From Pseudonocardia sp. DSM 110487 (GTDB taxonomy: Bacteria > Actinomycetota > Actinomycetes > Mycobacteriales > Pseudonocardiaceae): DNA of 64,000 nt. Positions within the stretch are counted from its first letter, which is position 1, and each line of letters opens with the position of its first letter. Location: contig NZ_CP080521.1 of NCBI RefSeq assembly GCF_019468565.1, positions 5,084,001 to 5,148,000 on the forward strand, read 5' to 3'. Under the pieces are notes generated by a model. That model worked only from the letters and a program-made list of their open reading frames with translations. It made no database searches and was not told the origin of the DNA. Positions 43,848 to 51,968 of this stretch are shown piece after piece. A program made the position numbers and the translations under genes.

Positions 43848-44876
43848 TCAGTGGCCGCCCGTCAGGGTGGCCTCGAGACCGGAGAGCACGATCCTCGCCG
43901 CTGTCGGCCCGGCGTTGAGGTACCAGGGGTCGTCGTCGACGAGCACGGCACGGCCGTCCCGCACGGCCGGCAAGGCCTTCCAGAGCGGGTTGGCGGTGGT
44001 CGCCGAATCAGCGGCCTCGGCCTCCGTGGTGGCACCCTGCACCGAGTAGAAGATCCGATCGGCGTCAGCCAGCTGCAGTTCCTCCGGCGAGAGATCCTTC
44101 GACGTCGCGTCGAACTGCTGCGCCGGAGGCCTCCGCAAACCCGCGTCCCATGCGATGAAGCCCACGAAGGAGGAGACGCCGAAGATCCGCGTGCGGTCGG
44201 CGGTCACCCGGAGGAACGAGACGGTCTGCTCCCCCGCGCTCTCCCCCAGCTTCGCGGCGTCGGCGGCGAAGCCGTCGAGGAACGCCTGCGCCGCGCCCTC
44301 CTTGCCGAGGCCGTCGGCGAGCAGCAGGAAGTCCTGCTTCCAGTTGACGCCGGTGCCTTCCACCAGAACGGTCGGCGCGAGCGCGGAGAGCGCCGGGTAG
44401 ACCTCCTGCGACGCGGCGGCGTTGGCGAGCACGAGGTCGGGATGCAGCGCGGCGATCGCCTCCAGGTTCGGGTTCTGGCGCGATCCGACCGACGCGACGG
44501 CGGCGAGCTGGGTGGCGTACTGCGGGAACGCGTCCCGGACGTAGCGCGGCACGAGGTCGGCGTCATCCCCTGAAGCGGCGCCCACCGGCACGACCCCGAG
44601 CGTGAGGATCGCGTCGGTCTGGCCCGTGGCGATCACGACGACCCGCTGCGGTGGCGCCGCGATCGTCGTCACCCCACCGAAGTGCGTGATCGTGCGCGGG
44701 AAGACGCCGTCGGCCTCGGGGGCACCCATCCCGCCCGTAAGGGACGTCGGACCCGGTGGCCGGTCGACCGGCGCCGGGGGCGGCGCTTCGCTCACCGGGG
44801 GCGAGCTCGCGCACCCGCTCAGAGCGGCGAGCGCGGTGAGCGCCGCCACCGCGATCACGGGCACGCGTCCGAACAC
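43848..44876 (-). CDS. Iron-siderophore ABC transporter substrate-binding lipoprotein
   Basis: A 342-residue lipoprotein with Cys22 in the lipobox LSGCASS and a Pro-rich linker, then the FecB/FepB fold: APPQRVVVIATGQTDAILTL, GSRQNPNLEAIAALHPDLVL, RTRIFGVSSFVGFI. It captures a ferric siderophore outside the cell and delivers it to an ABC permease, which is not in this window. An IdeR-like box lies 10 bases upstream of its ATG, so it should be repressed by iron. It is downstream of the bacterioferritin gene. Confidence 0.88.
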   Translation of the reverse strand: MFGRVPVIAVAALTALAALSGCASSPPVSEAPPPAPVDRPPGPTSLTGGMGAPEADGVFPRTITHFGGVTTIAAPPQRVVVIATGQTDAILTLGVVPVGAASGDDADLVPRYVRDAFPQYATQLAAVASVGSRQNPNLEAIAALHPDLVLANAAASQEVYPALSALAPTVLVEGTGVNWKQDFLLLADGLGKEGAAQAFLDGFAADAAKLGESAGEQTVSFLRVTADRTRIFGVSSFVGFIAWDAGLRRPPAQQFDATSKDLSPEELQLADADRIFYSVQGATTEAEAADSATTANPLWKALPAVRDGRAVLVDDDPWYLNAGPTAARIVLSGLEATLTGGH

Positions 44877-44885
44877 CGAGACCTC

Positions 44886-44904
44886 CCAGGAAAGGCTGAC
44901 CTAA
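44886..44904 (-). promoter_or_regulatory. IdeR/DtxR iron-box candidate before the siderophore-binding protein
   Basis: The 19-base window CCAGGAAAGGCTGACCTAA agrees with the palindrome TTAGGTTAGGCTAACCTAA at 14 positions, with a nearly perfect right half. It overlaps the ribosome-site region, so binding would block transcription. Confidence 0.65.
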
Positions 44905-44990
44905 GTCCGGGGGACGATAGTCAACCGGGAGGGCCCGACGCCTCGGTTGTGATCGAGATTGCTGTGCCGAAGTCTGCTGTGACGAAGGCT

Positions 44991-45476
44991 TCAGCCCGCG
45001 GTCGGCGGCTGGTCCACCAGCTGGGCGAGGTAGAGCTGCTCGCCGAGCCTGTCGATGAGCTCGAGGTTGGTCTCGATGTAGTCGATGTGGTGCTCTTCGT
45101 CGGCGAGGATGTCCTCGAAGAGCTTCGCCGTCGTGATGTCCCCCTTGTCGCGGCACACCTTGATGCCGGGCCGGAGCCGTTCCACGACCTCGACCTCGAT
45201 GGCCAGGTCGGCCTCGAGCTGCTCGCGGACCGTCTGCCCGATCCGCAGCGAGAACAGCCGCTGGTAGTTCGGCAGGCCCTCGAGGAACAGGATGCGGTCG
45301 GTGATGAGCTCCGCGTGCCGCATCTCGTCGATCGACTCGCTCTTGGTGTACGCGGCGAGCTTGGTGAGGCCCCAGTTCTGCTGCATCTTGGCGTGCAGGA
45401 AGTACTGGTTGATCGCAGTGAGCTCGCTCGTGAGCTGCTCGTTCAGCAGCGCGATGATCTCGTCGTCGCCACGCAT
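44991..45476 (-). CDS. bfr: Bacterioferritin
   Basis: A 161-residue iron-storage protein. The ferroxidase ligands are all present: Glu18, Glu51, His54, Glu94, Glu127 and His130, and Met52, the haem ligand, is in DEMRHAE. It forms a 24-mer shell that oxidises ferrous iron and stores ferric mineral. It lies between the Bfd gene (132 bases upstream) and the siderophore-binding protein (114 bases downstream), all on the same strand. Confidence 0.96.
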   Translation of the reverse strand: MRGDDEIIALLNEQLTSELTAINQYFLHAKMQQNWGLTKLAAYTKSESIDEMRHAELITDRILFLEGLPNYQRLFSLRIGQTVREQLEADLAIEVEVVERLRPGIKVCRDKGDITTAKLFEDILADEEHHIDYIETNLELIDRLGEQLYLAQLVDQPPTAG

Positions 45477-45557
45477 CGGGTCCTCGCTTCGTCGGCAGTG
45501 AAAGGCAGGGGAAACGCACTGCGGACGTTAGCGTCACGAATGGGCGACAAATGATGC

Positions 45558-45590
45558 AGGTTCGCCTTTCTGCAGGTCAGGCGAACCTTA
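45558..45590 (-). promoter_or_regulatory. IdeR-like iron box(es) before bfr
   Basis: The window GCAGGTCAGGCGAACCTTA (45572-45590) agrees with the consensus at 14 of 19 positions. Just beside it, AGGTTCGCC (45558-45566) and GGCGAACCT (45580-45588) form a perfect 9-base inverted repeat with a 13-base spacer, so two overlapping sites may be present. In mycobacteria IdeR activates bfr from such upstream boxes. Confidence 0.65.
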
Positions 45591-45608
45591 AAAGAGGCGG
45601 GCCTGGCT

Positions 45609-45806
45609 TTATGCCGACTTCGGCAGGTCGGAGATTTCCGACGGGGCGTTGGCGGCGGCGAGGAAGATGTCGATGTGGTCGTGGCACGAGCCGCAGCCGG
45701 TGCCCGCATCGCATGCGTCGCCGACCTCCTCGACGGTGCGCGCTCCGCGCGCGACGCATGACCGGATCACCGAGTCCGGCACCGCGTAGCAGATGCACAC
45801 GTACAC
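45609..45806 (-). CDS. bfd: Bacterioferritin-associated ferredoxin (Bfd)
   Basis: A 65-residue [2Fe-2S] protein: MYVCICYAVPDSVIRSC with Cys4 and Cys6, then GTGCGSCHDHIDIFL with Cys38 and Cys41, is the Bfd four-Cys pattern. It gives electrons to bacterioferritin to release stored iron. GTG 45806 start. An IdeR-like half-perfect box is 16 bases upstream. The next gene downstream on the same strand is bfr. Confidence 0.93.
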   Translation of the reverse strand: MYVCICYAVPDSVIRSCVARGARTVEEVGDACDAGTGCGSCHDHIDIFLAAANAPSEISDLPKSA

Positions 45807-45821
45807 AAGGCACCCCTTCGA

Positions 45822-45840
45822 TCAAGCAAGGCTTACCTAT
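45822..45840 (-). promoter_or_regulatory. IdeR-like iron box before bfd
   Basis: The window TCAAGCAAGGCTTACCTAT agrees with the palindrome consensus at 12 of 19 positions, the half AGGCTTACCTA being the best part. It is 16 bases from the bfd start and 45 bases from the divergent ligD-like start. Confidence 0.5.
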
Positions 45841-45884
45841 GGTCACATCCACCCCGGCCTGGACGCAAGAACTAGCCTTTCCAA

Positions 45885-47801
45885 GTGCCCCTCGACGAGT
45901 ACCGCCGCAAGCGCGACGCGAGGCGGACGCCCGAGCCGATCCCCGCCGCCGACCCGGCCATGGAGGGCCCTGGCCACCGCTTCGTCATCCAGGAGCACCA
46001 CGCGCGCCGGCTGCACTGGGACGTCCGGCTGGAGCGCGACGGCGTGCTGGCCTCGTGGGCGGTACCGAAGGGGCTGCCCGCCGACCCGGAGACCGTCCGG
46101 CTTGCCGTGCGCACCGAGGACCATCCCATCGAGTACCTGGAGTTCTCGGGCGAGATCCCGGCGGGTGAGTACGGCGGCGGCGCGATGACCATCTGGGACT
46201 CCGGCACCTACGAGACCGAGAAGTGGAACGCGCGCGAGGTCATCGTCCGGCTCACCGGGGAGCGGGCATCGGGGCGGTTCGTGTTCATCCGCACGGACCG
46301 CGACGGCGGTAAGGACAACTGGCTGCTGCGCCGCTCCGACCGGGACGGTGCACGCGCCCCGCTCCCCCACGACGCGCGCCCGATGCTCGCGACGCCCGGT
46401 GAGCTCCCGGCCGAGGGCGAGTGGTGGCCGCAGGTCGGGTTCGGTGGACGGCGCGTGATCGTGCGGGCTGACGGCGGGCGCGTCCGGATCACCGACGCCG
46501 ATGGCGACGAGGTCGCCGCGCCGAGTCTGCGCGAGCTGGGGCCGTCGCTCGGTGCGACGCAGGCGTTGCTGGACGGCGAGCTGGTCGGTGGCGGCGAGGG
46601 CGCGTACCTGTGGATCGGTGACGTGCTGCACGTCGACGGTCGCGACACGTGCCCGCTCCCCTTCCGGGACCGGCGGGCGCTGCTGGAACGGCTCCCCCTC
46701 GACGGGCCGCGCTGGCGGCTCGCCCCGGTGTTCCCCGGAGCAGGGCCCGAGGTGCTGGCCGCGGCGAAGCAGCAGAACCTGCCCTACGTCGTGGCGAAGG
46801 ACCCGGACTCCCCGTACGAGCCGGGCCGCACCAGCACGCGCTGGGTGCAGGTACCCACCGGGGTCGCGGCGCCGGAGCCGCCGCCGCACCGGGCGGCAGC
46901 CACGGGGTCCAGGGCGGGATACGGGCGAGCCTCGCTCAGCAATCCCGAGAAGGTGCTCTATCCGCTCACCGGCACCACGAAGGCCGACGTCCTGGCCTAC
47001 TACCTCGCGGTCGCGGACGCGATGCTGCCGCATCTGCGCGACCGTCCCGTCACGCTCGTGCGCTGGCCGGACGGGGTGGAGCGGGGTTCGTTCTTCGAGA
47101 AGGACGTCTCCCGGCACGCCCCGCGCTGGCTGCGTACCGCCCGCGTCGGCACACCGGGCGGCCGGTCGGAGAACGCCGACTTCCCGCTGATCGACGACGC
47201 CGAGGGCCTCGCCTGGGCCGCGAACCTCGCTGCTCTGGAGTTGCACGTGCCGCAGTGGCGGGTGGGGCCGAGGGGCGCCCAGCGGCTGCCGGACCTCGTG
47301 GTGTTCGACCTCGACCCGGGAGAGGGCACCACCGTGGTGGACTGCGCGCGGGTGGCGGAGCGGATCGCCGAGCGGCTGGTGGACGACGGCCTGGTCGCGT
47401 ACCCGCGCACCAGCGGCGGGAAGGGCATGCAGCTGTACCTGCCGGTCACCGTCTCGCAGTCGGAACGGACGTCGGAGTTCGCCAAGGCGCTGGCCGAGGA
47501 ACTGGCTCGCGAGTCACCAGGTTCGGTGACGGCTGTGATGGCGAAGGCGCGGCGGCGCGGGAAGGTGTTCGTCGACTGGAGCCAGAACAACCCGTACAAG
47601 ACCACGATCGCGAGCTACTCGCTGCGGGGGAGGGCGCGTCCGACCGTCGCCACGCCGGTGACGTGGGACGAGGTGCGGGCCTGCCGCCGCCCGGACGATC
47701 TCGTGTTCACCGCCGCCGACCTGCCCGCCCGCATCGCGGAGCACGGCGACCTGCTCGCCCCGCTGTTCACCGAACCGCAACGCCTCCCCCGTCGCGCGTG
47801 A
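45885..47801 (+). CDS. ligD: LigD-like protein: phosphoesterase, degenerate ligase, polymerase domains
   Basis: A 638-residue NHEJ-type protein. Residues 25-150 are the 3'-phosphoesterase with His38, His44, Asp46, Arg48, His80 and Tyr84 kept. Residues 165-330 align with the ATP-dependent ligase domain but motif I, normally KxDG, is QVGFGGRRVIV without the lysine; motif IV survives as YVVAKDPDSPYEPGRTS. Residues 350-625 are the archaeo-eukaryotic primase-type polymerase with FDLDPGEG near 473 and SGGKGMQLYLP, where the usual His is Gln. It should process and fill ends but not seal them. No Ku gene is in the window. GTG start. Confidence 0.85.
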   Translation: MPLDEYRRKRDARRTPEPIPAADPAMEGPGHRFVIQEHHARRLHWDVRLERDGVLASWAVPKGLPADPETVRLAVRTEDHPIEYLEFSGEIPAGEYGGGAMTIWDSGTYETEKWNAREVIVRLTGERASGRFVFIRTDRDGGKDNWLLRRSDRDGARAPLPHDARPMLATPGELPAEGEWWPQVGFGGRRVIVRADGGRVRITDADGDEVAAPSLRELGPSLGATQALLDGELVGGGEGAYLWIGDVLHVDGRDTCPLPFRDRRALLERLPLDGPRWRLAPVFPGAGPEVLAAAKQQNLPYVVAKDPDSPYEPGRTSTRWVQVPTGVAAPEPPPHRAAATGSRAGYGRASLSNPEKVLYPLTGTTKADVLAYYLAVADAMLPHLRDRPVTLVRWPDGVERGSFFEKDVSRHAPRWLRTARVGTPGGRSENADFPLIDDAEGLAWAANLAALELHVPQWRVGPRGAQRLPDLVVFDLDPGEGTTVVDCARVAERIAERLVDDGLVAYPRTSGGKGMQLYLPVTVSQSERTSEFAKALAEELARESPGSVTAVMAKARRRGKVFVDWSQNNPYKTTIASYSLRGRARPTVATPVTWDEVRACRRPDDLVFTAADLPARIAEHGDLLAPLFTEPQRLPRRA

Positions 47802-47827
47802 TCGAGTCGGCCTGCGAGGCTTCGCCT

Positions 47828-48625
47828 GTGCCCCGGCACCCCTACTTCGACGGCCCCTATCCGCGCGCCTATGCCCACCGCGGCTGGCACATCGACGACC
47901 TCGACGGGTGCGAGAACACCCTCGCTGCGTTCCACCGCGCCGTCACCGAGGGCTTCGCCTACCTCGAGCTGGACGTGCACGCGAGCGCCGACGGGGTGGC
48001 GGTGGTCCACCACGACCCGGCGCTCGACCGCACGACGGACGGCCACGGGCCGATCCGCGCACAGCCCGCCGCCGCGCTGGCCGGAGTGCGGGTGCGCGGC
48101 CGCGAGCCGATTCCGTTGCTGGAGCAGGTGCTCACGGAGCTGCCGGACACGCGAATCACCGTGGAGCTGAAATCCGGGGCGGCAGTGGTGCCGGTGCTCG
48201 AGGTGCTCGAGCGCACCGGCAGCTGGCACCGCGTCTGCATCGGCAGCTACCACGACGGGTGGCTGCGCAGGGCCCGCCAGGCGGCCGGACCGCTGCTGTG
48301 CACCTCGATGGCGCAGGCCGCCGCGTTCGGGCTGCGCACCCGCGCGTGGCTGGACGAGCTGCCCGGCGTGCTGCAACGCATCCCTGCGCCACCGTCGCCC
48401 GGGGATCTCGCCCAGCTTCCCCGCCACATCGGACCGCTGACCGTGGTGGACGCCGCCCTGCTGCGGGCAGCGCACGGGAGCGGGCGCGAGGTGCACGTGT
48501 GGACGGTGGACACGGCGAGTCAGATGGCCGCGCTGCTCGACCTCGGCGCTGACGGACTGCTCTCCGACCGGCCCGACGTACTGCGTGAGGTGCTGCATGC
48601 GCGCGGTGTGTGGCAAGGCGCCTGA
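47828..48625 (+). CDS. Glycerophosphodiester phosphodiesterase
   Basis: A 265-residue GDPD TIM barrel: RAYAHRGWHIDDLDGCENTL (His, Arg), AYLELDVHASADGVAVVHHD (Glu-x-Asp and the second catalytic His), RTTDGHGPI. The long form is like UgpQ/GlpQ1-type cytoplasmic enzymes. It splits glycerophosphodiesters into glycerol-3-phosphate and alcohol. No signal peptide is seen. GTG 47828 starts 27 bases after the ligD-like gene. Confidence 0.9.
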   Translation: MPRHPYFDGPYPRAYAHRGWHIDDLDGCENTLAAFHRAVTEGFAYLELDVHASADGVAVVHHDPALDRTTDGHGPIRAQPAAALAGVRVRGREPIPLLEQVLTELPDTRITVELKSGAAVVPVLEVLERTGSWHRVCIGSYHDGWLRRARQAAGPLLCTSMAQAAAFGLRTRAWLDELPGVLQRIPAPPSPGDLAQLPRHIGPLTVVDAALLRAAHGSGREVHVWTVDTASQMAALLDLGADGLLSDRPDVLREVLHARGVWQGA

Positions 48626-48653
48626 GGTGCACGCAGGGCGCTAGTCTCCCCCG

Positions 48654-49955
48654 GTGACCGGGCCGACCACCGTCGTCGATCGCGGCGCGGTGCTCGCGTG
48701 GGCGCTGTGGGACTGGGGATCCGCCGCCTTCCACGCCGTGATCCTCACGTTCGTCTTCTCGGTCTACCTCACCGACGTCGTCGGCGACGGGACCCCTGCG
48801 GCGAGCGCCGCCCTCGGCTACGCGATCGGCGGAGCGGGCCTCGTCATCGCGCTGCTGGCCCCCGTGATCGGGCAGCGGGCCGACGCGGCGGGCAGGCGCA
48901 AGCTCTCGACCGGCCTGTGGACCGCCTGCACGGTCGCGGCGATGGCAGGGCTCTTCGCCATCCGCGACGACCCCGGCTACCTGTGGCCGGGCCTGGTGTT
49001 GCTGGCAACCGGCTCGGTCGTCGCCGAGCTCGCCCAGGTCTCCTACAACGCCATGCTCGCCCAGGTCTCGACGCCGGCGACGATCGGGCGGGTGTCCGGG
49101 TTCGGCTGGGCCATGGGTTACCTCGGTGGCATCGTGTTGCTGCTCGTCGTCTACTACGGGTTCGTGGCGGGCGACGGTGCCACGGCGGGACTCGCCGGCC
49201 TCCCCCGCGACGAGGGTTTCAACATCCGTGTGGTCGCGCTCGTCGCGGCCGCGTGGTTCCTGGTGTTCGCGCTGCCGGTTCTCCTGCGCGTGCCGGAGGC
49301 CCCACCGGCCAGGGACCGGCCGGCCCGGTTGGGCGTCGTGGCCGCCTACCGCGCGCTCGCGGCGGACATCGCCGCGCTGTACCGGGAGGACCGGCACACC
49401 GTGTACTTCCTCGGCGCGAGCGCGCTGTTCCGGGACGGGCTCGCCGCGATCTTCACGGTCGGGTCCGTGCTCGCGGTCGGCGTGTACGGCATCCGGGCCG
49501 GTGACGTACTGCTGTTCGGGGTGGCCGCCAACGTCGTCGCCGCGGTGGGAGCCGTCGCGGGCGGCCGGGTCGAGGACCGGGTCGGCCCGAAGTCCGTGAT
49601 CATGGCATCGCTGCTCGGGATGATCGCGGCCGCTGTGGCGCTGCTCGTCGTGTCCGGGCCGGTGATGTTCTGGGTGTTCGGCCTCGCGCTGGTGCTGTTC
49701 GTGGGTCCGGCCCAGTCGTCGTCGCGCACGTTCCTCGCGCGGCTGGCCCCGCCGGGCCGCGAGGGCCAGTTCTTCGGCCTCTACGCCACCACGGGGCGGG
49801 CGGTGTCGTTCCTGGCGCCGAGCCTGTTCGGCCTGTTCGTCTCGCTCTTCGACGCACAGCGGGCCGGGATCGTCGGGATCGTGTTGGTGCTGGTGGCGGG
49901 GCTGCTGGCGCTGTGGCCCGTGCGTCCCCCATCCGTGTCCGCCCGGACGGGGTAA
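48654..49955 (+). CDS. MFS transporter, UMF1/Atg22-like
   Basis: A 433-residue membrane protein with about 12 helices. The start DRGAVLAWALWDWGSAAFHAVI and the segment LYREDRHTVYFLGASALFRDG are the marks of the UMF1/Atg22-like branch of the MFS. RADAAGRRKLSTGLW is the MFS loop 2-3 motif. The exported substrate in this family is not well defined, in yeast amino acids. GTG start 29 bases after the GDPD gene, so they may be cotranscribed. Confidence 0.88.
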   Translation: MTGPTTVVDRGAVLAWALWDWGSAAFHAVILTFVFSVYLTDVVGDGTPAASAALGYAIGGAGLVIALLAPVIGQRADAAGRRKLSTGLWTACTVAAMAGLFAIRDDPGYLWPGLVLLATGSVVAELAQVSYNAMLAQVSTPATIGRVSGFGWAMGYLGGIVLLLVVYYGFVAGDGATAGLAGLPRDEGFNIRVVALVAAAWFLVFALPVLLRVPEAPPARDRPARLGVVAAYRALAADIAALYREDRHTVYFLGASALFRDGLAAIFTVGSVLAVGVYGIRAGDVLLFGVAANVVAAVGAVAGGRVEDRVGPKSVIMASLLGMIAAAVALLVVSGPVMFWVFGLALVLFVGPAQSSSRTFLARLAPPGREGQFFGLYATTGRAVSFLAPSLFGLFVSLFDAQRAGIVGIVLVLVAGLLALWPVRPPSVSARTG

Positions 49956-49994
49956 CGGCTCGGCGGCAACGCTGTGAACAGCACGTCAGCGGGC

Positions 49995-50010
49995 AGTGAC
50001 ATAAGTCACA
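49995..50010. promoter_or_regulatory. CRP/GlxR-like operator
   Basis: AGTGACATAAGTCACA (49995-50010) matches TGTGA-N6-TCACA, the site of CRP/FNR-type regulators such as mycobacterial CRP and GlxR, except for the first base. A related palindrome TGAC-AG-GTCA lies at 50017-50026. It is in the gap between the MFS gene and rbpA. Confidence 0.6.
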
Positions 50011-50136
50011 GTTGGCTGACAGGTCACAACAGCGTGTGTAGCGGCCTCGGATCGGGGACACTCGTGTACCGGGGCGGCGGACGTCCGGTGTGGTCGCATG
50101 AACTGACCACACCCGGTCGGATTCCGCCCCTATGGC

Positions 50137-50164
50137 GGGAATGAGCGGCTGTTCTGCAGACGTT
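50137..50164 (+). promoter_or_regulatory. SigR/SigH-type stress promoter of rbpA
   Basis: GGGAAT (50137-50142), an 18-base spacer, then CGTT (50161-50164). This matches the GGGAAT ... CGTT promoter of SigR and SigH-type sigma factors; Streptomyces rbpA is under SigR control. It is about 57 bases upstream of the start codon. Confidence 0.55.
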
Positions 50165-50179
50165 ACACCCGGTGGTGAT

Positions 50180-50202
50180 GGCCGAGGGAGGCTCCCTCGG
50201 CC
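50180..50202 (+). promoter_or_regulatory. Perfect hairpin in the rbpA leader
   Basis: GGCCGAGGGAG (50180-50190) and CTCCCTCGGCC (50192-50202) pair perfectly over 11 bases with a tiny loop. It lies between the putative promoter and the ribosome site GGGAGG (from 50208), so it could control translation or stability of the mRNA. Confidence 0.6.
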
Positions 50203-50221
50203 CCGTTAGGGAGGATGACGC

Positions 50222-50566
50222 ATGGCCGACCGCGTGCTCCGTGGCAGCCGGCTCGGGGCTGTCAGCTACGAGACGGACCGCAACCACGACCTCGCGCCGC
50301 GGCAGTCGATGCGCTACGCGTGCCCGCGCGGCCACGAGTTCGAGGTGCCCTTCGCGGGCGACGCCGAAGCTCCGGCGACCTGGGAGTGCCGCCTGCACGG
50401 CAGCATCTCCCGCCTCGTGGACGGCGCAGAGCCGGAGCAGAAGAAGGCCAAGCCCCCGCGCACTCACTGGGACATGCTGCTGGAGCGTCGCTCCGTGGCC
50501 GAGCTGGAGGTGCTGCTCAACGAGCGCCTCGAACTGCTCGCCGAGCGCAGGCGCGAGATCGCCTGA
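50222..50566 (+). CDS. rbpA: RNA polymerase-binding protein RbpA
   Basis: A 114-residue RbpA: MADRVLRGSRLGAVSYETDRN is the N-terminal arm, RYACPRGHEFEVPFAGDAEA and WECRLHG form the zinc/core barrel (in this copy Cys and His replace the four-Cys set), and THWDMLLERRSVAELEVLLN is the sigma-binding end with the basic linker KKAKPP before it. It stabilises the primary sigma factor on RNA polymerase and helps promoter opening. GGGAGG stands 8 bases before the ATG. A strong hairpin terminator follows. Confidence 0.95.
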   Translation: MADRVLRGSRLGAVSYETDRNHDLAPRQSMRYACPRGHEFEVPFAGDAEAPATWECRLHGSISRLVDGAEPEQKKAKPPRTHWDMLLERRSVAELEVLLNERLELLAERRREIA

Positions 50567-50576
50567 CCTCACACGG

Positions 50577-50614
50577 ACGAGAGCCGGGTCGCCAGAAGGC
50601 GGCCCGGCTCTCGT
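50577..50614. terminator. Bidirectional hairpin terminator
   Basis: A 17-base-pair stem (ACGAGAGCCGGG ... CCCGGCTCTCGT with an inner part) closed by an AGAA loop, 11 bases after the rbpA stop and 24 bases before the end of the convergent PRTase gene. It has no long T run, as usual in high-GC actinomycetes. Confidence 0.85.
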
Positions 50615-50637
50615 GCGTTCACTCCCACCACCGGGAG

Positions 50638-51135
50638 CTAGGCGTCCAGCACCTGCGCTTCGCGCTTCACCACGGGTGGGAGCGTCGACCACGGGAAGTT
50701 GATCCACCGGTCGGTGCGCCGCCACACGTACTCGCACTGCACGCTGCTGTGCGGCTTCTCGTAGACCACGGCGCAGCGCACGTCGGCCACGTGCTCGCCG
50801 CAGAAGTCCCGCACGAGCTTGAGCGTGGCGCCGGTGTCGGCCACGTCGTCGGCCACGAGCACCCGTGCCCCGGACAGGTCCACCACGTTGGGCACCGGCG
50901 GCAGCATGATCGGCACCGGGAGCCGCTCGTCCACCCCCGTGTAGAACTCGACGTTCGCCACGTGCAGGTTCTTGACGTCGAGGGCGTAACCGAGCGCGCC
51001 CGCCACGAACAGGCCGCCACGCGCGATCGACAGGATGATGTCGGCGACGTAGCCGTCGGCGGCGATCTCCTCGGCGAGCTCACGGGAGGCGGTGCCGAAG
51101 AGCTCCCAGGTGAGCTCCTCACGCGGCGCGTTCAT
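50638..51135 (-). CDS. Phosphoribosyltransferase
   Basis: A 165-residue type I PRTase with the PRPP-binding motif RVLVADDVADTGATLKLV at about residue 90 and ILSIARGGLFVAGALGY before it. It is of the hypoxanthine/xanthine PRTase-like group found in actinomycetes and transfers phosphoribosyl to a base. ATG 51135 overlaps the ppm1 stop (ATGA), so it is the last gene of the lnt-ppm1 operon. Confidence 0.88.
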   Translation of the reverse strand: MNAPREELTWELFGTASRELAEEIAADGYVADIILSIARGGLFVAGALGYALDVKNLHVANVEFYTGVDERLPVPIMLPPVPNVVDLSGARVLVADDVADTGATLKLVRDFCGEHVADVRCAVVYEKPHSSVQCEYVWRRTDRWINFPWSTLPPVVKREAQVLDA

Positions 51136-51968
51136 GTGCGGACCGGTCCGTCGCTCACGGCCTCGTCACCGGCCGGGCTGCTCGGGCGCTCCGGGGCCGG
51201 GGACGGGTCTGCGGCCGCTCGGTCGGCCCGGAGGACGGTGGGCGTGCGGCGCACGAGCCGGCCGGCGCCCCAGCAGGCGACCCGCCAGAACGCCTCGACG
51301 ACGATCGTGGTGTCCATCTTCGACGAGCCGCGCTCGCGCTCGGTGAAGGTGATCGGCACCTCGCGCACGCGGAACCCTCCGAGCGCGGCGCGCCATGCCA
51401 TGTCGATCTGGAAGCAGTAGCCCTGCGATGCGATCTGGTCGAGGTCGAGCTCTTCCAGCACCTGCCGGCGGAACACCCGGAACCCGGCGGTGATGTCCTT
51501 GATCGGCACGCCGAGCGCAAGGCGCGAGTACAGGTTCCCGGCGCGGGAGATCAGCTGCCGGCGCGCGGGCCAGTTGCGCACGATGCCGCCGGGCACGTAG
51601 CGGGAGCCGAGCACGACGTCGGCGTCGTCGAGGGCCGCGATCAGCGCCGGGAGGTCCTCCGGCGGGTGCGAGCCGTCGGCGTCCATCTCGACGACGATCT
51701 TGTAGTCGCTGCGCAGAGCTTCGGCGAACCCGGCCAGGTAGGCCGCGCCCAGTCCCTGCTTGCCCGTGCGGTGCAGCACCTTGATGCGTGGGTCGGCGGC
51801 CGCCATCTCGTCGGCGAGCTCACCCGTGCCGTCGGGGCTCGCGTCGTCGACCACGAGGACGTCCGCCTCGGGAACCGCGGCGTGCAGCCTCGCCACGACC
51901 GGACCCAGGTTGTCCCGCTCCTGGTAGGTGGGGATCACCACCAGAATCCGGCCCCTCGGCTCAGCCAT
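51132..51968 (-). CDS. ppm1: Polyprenol monophosphomannose synthase (Ppm1)
   Basis: A 278-residue family-2 glycosyltransferase: ILVVIPTYQERDNLGPVVAR, VVDDASPDGTGELAD, VEMDADGSHPPEDLP with the metal-binding DAD, and GYCFQIDMAWRA. It makes polyprenyl-phosphate-mannose from GDP-mannose for lipomannan and protein mannosylation. ATG 51968 follows GAAGGGACGAGG; a GTG at 51986 would add six residues. In mycobacteria it is fused to or adjacent to Lnt; here the lnt gene ends 8 bases inside it. The C-terminal 35 residues are a low-complexity tail. Confidence 0.92.
   Translation of the reverse strand: MAEPRGRILVVIPTYQERDNLGPVVARLHAAVPEADVLVVDDASPDGTGELADEMAAADPRIKVLHRTGKQGLGAAYLAGFAEALRSDYKIVVEMDADGSHPPEDLPALIAALDDADVVLGSRYVPGGIVRNWPARRQLISRAGNLYSRLALGVPIKDITAGFRVFRRQVLEELDLDQIASQGYCFQIDMAWRAALGGFRVREVPITFTERERGSSKMDTTIVVEAFWRVACWGAGRLVRRTPTVLRADRAAADPSPAPERPSSPAGDEAVSDGPVRT

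Noticed and set aside
50620..50640. CACCACCGGGAG near the PRTase stop as a repeat copy
   Set aside because: The similarity stops after a few bases and the stop codon is not in the repeat frame.
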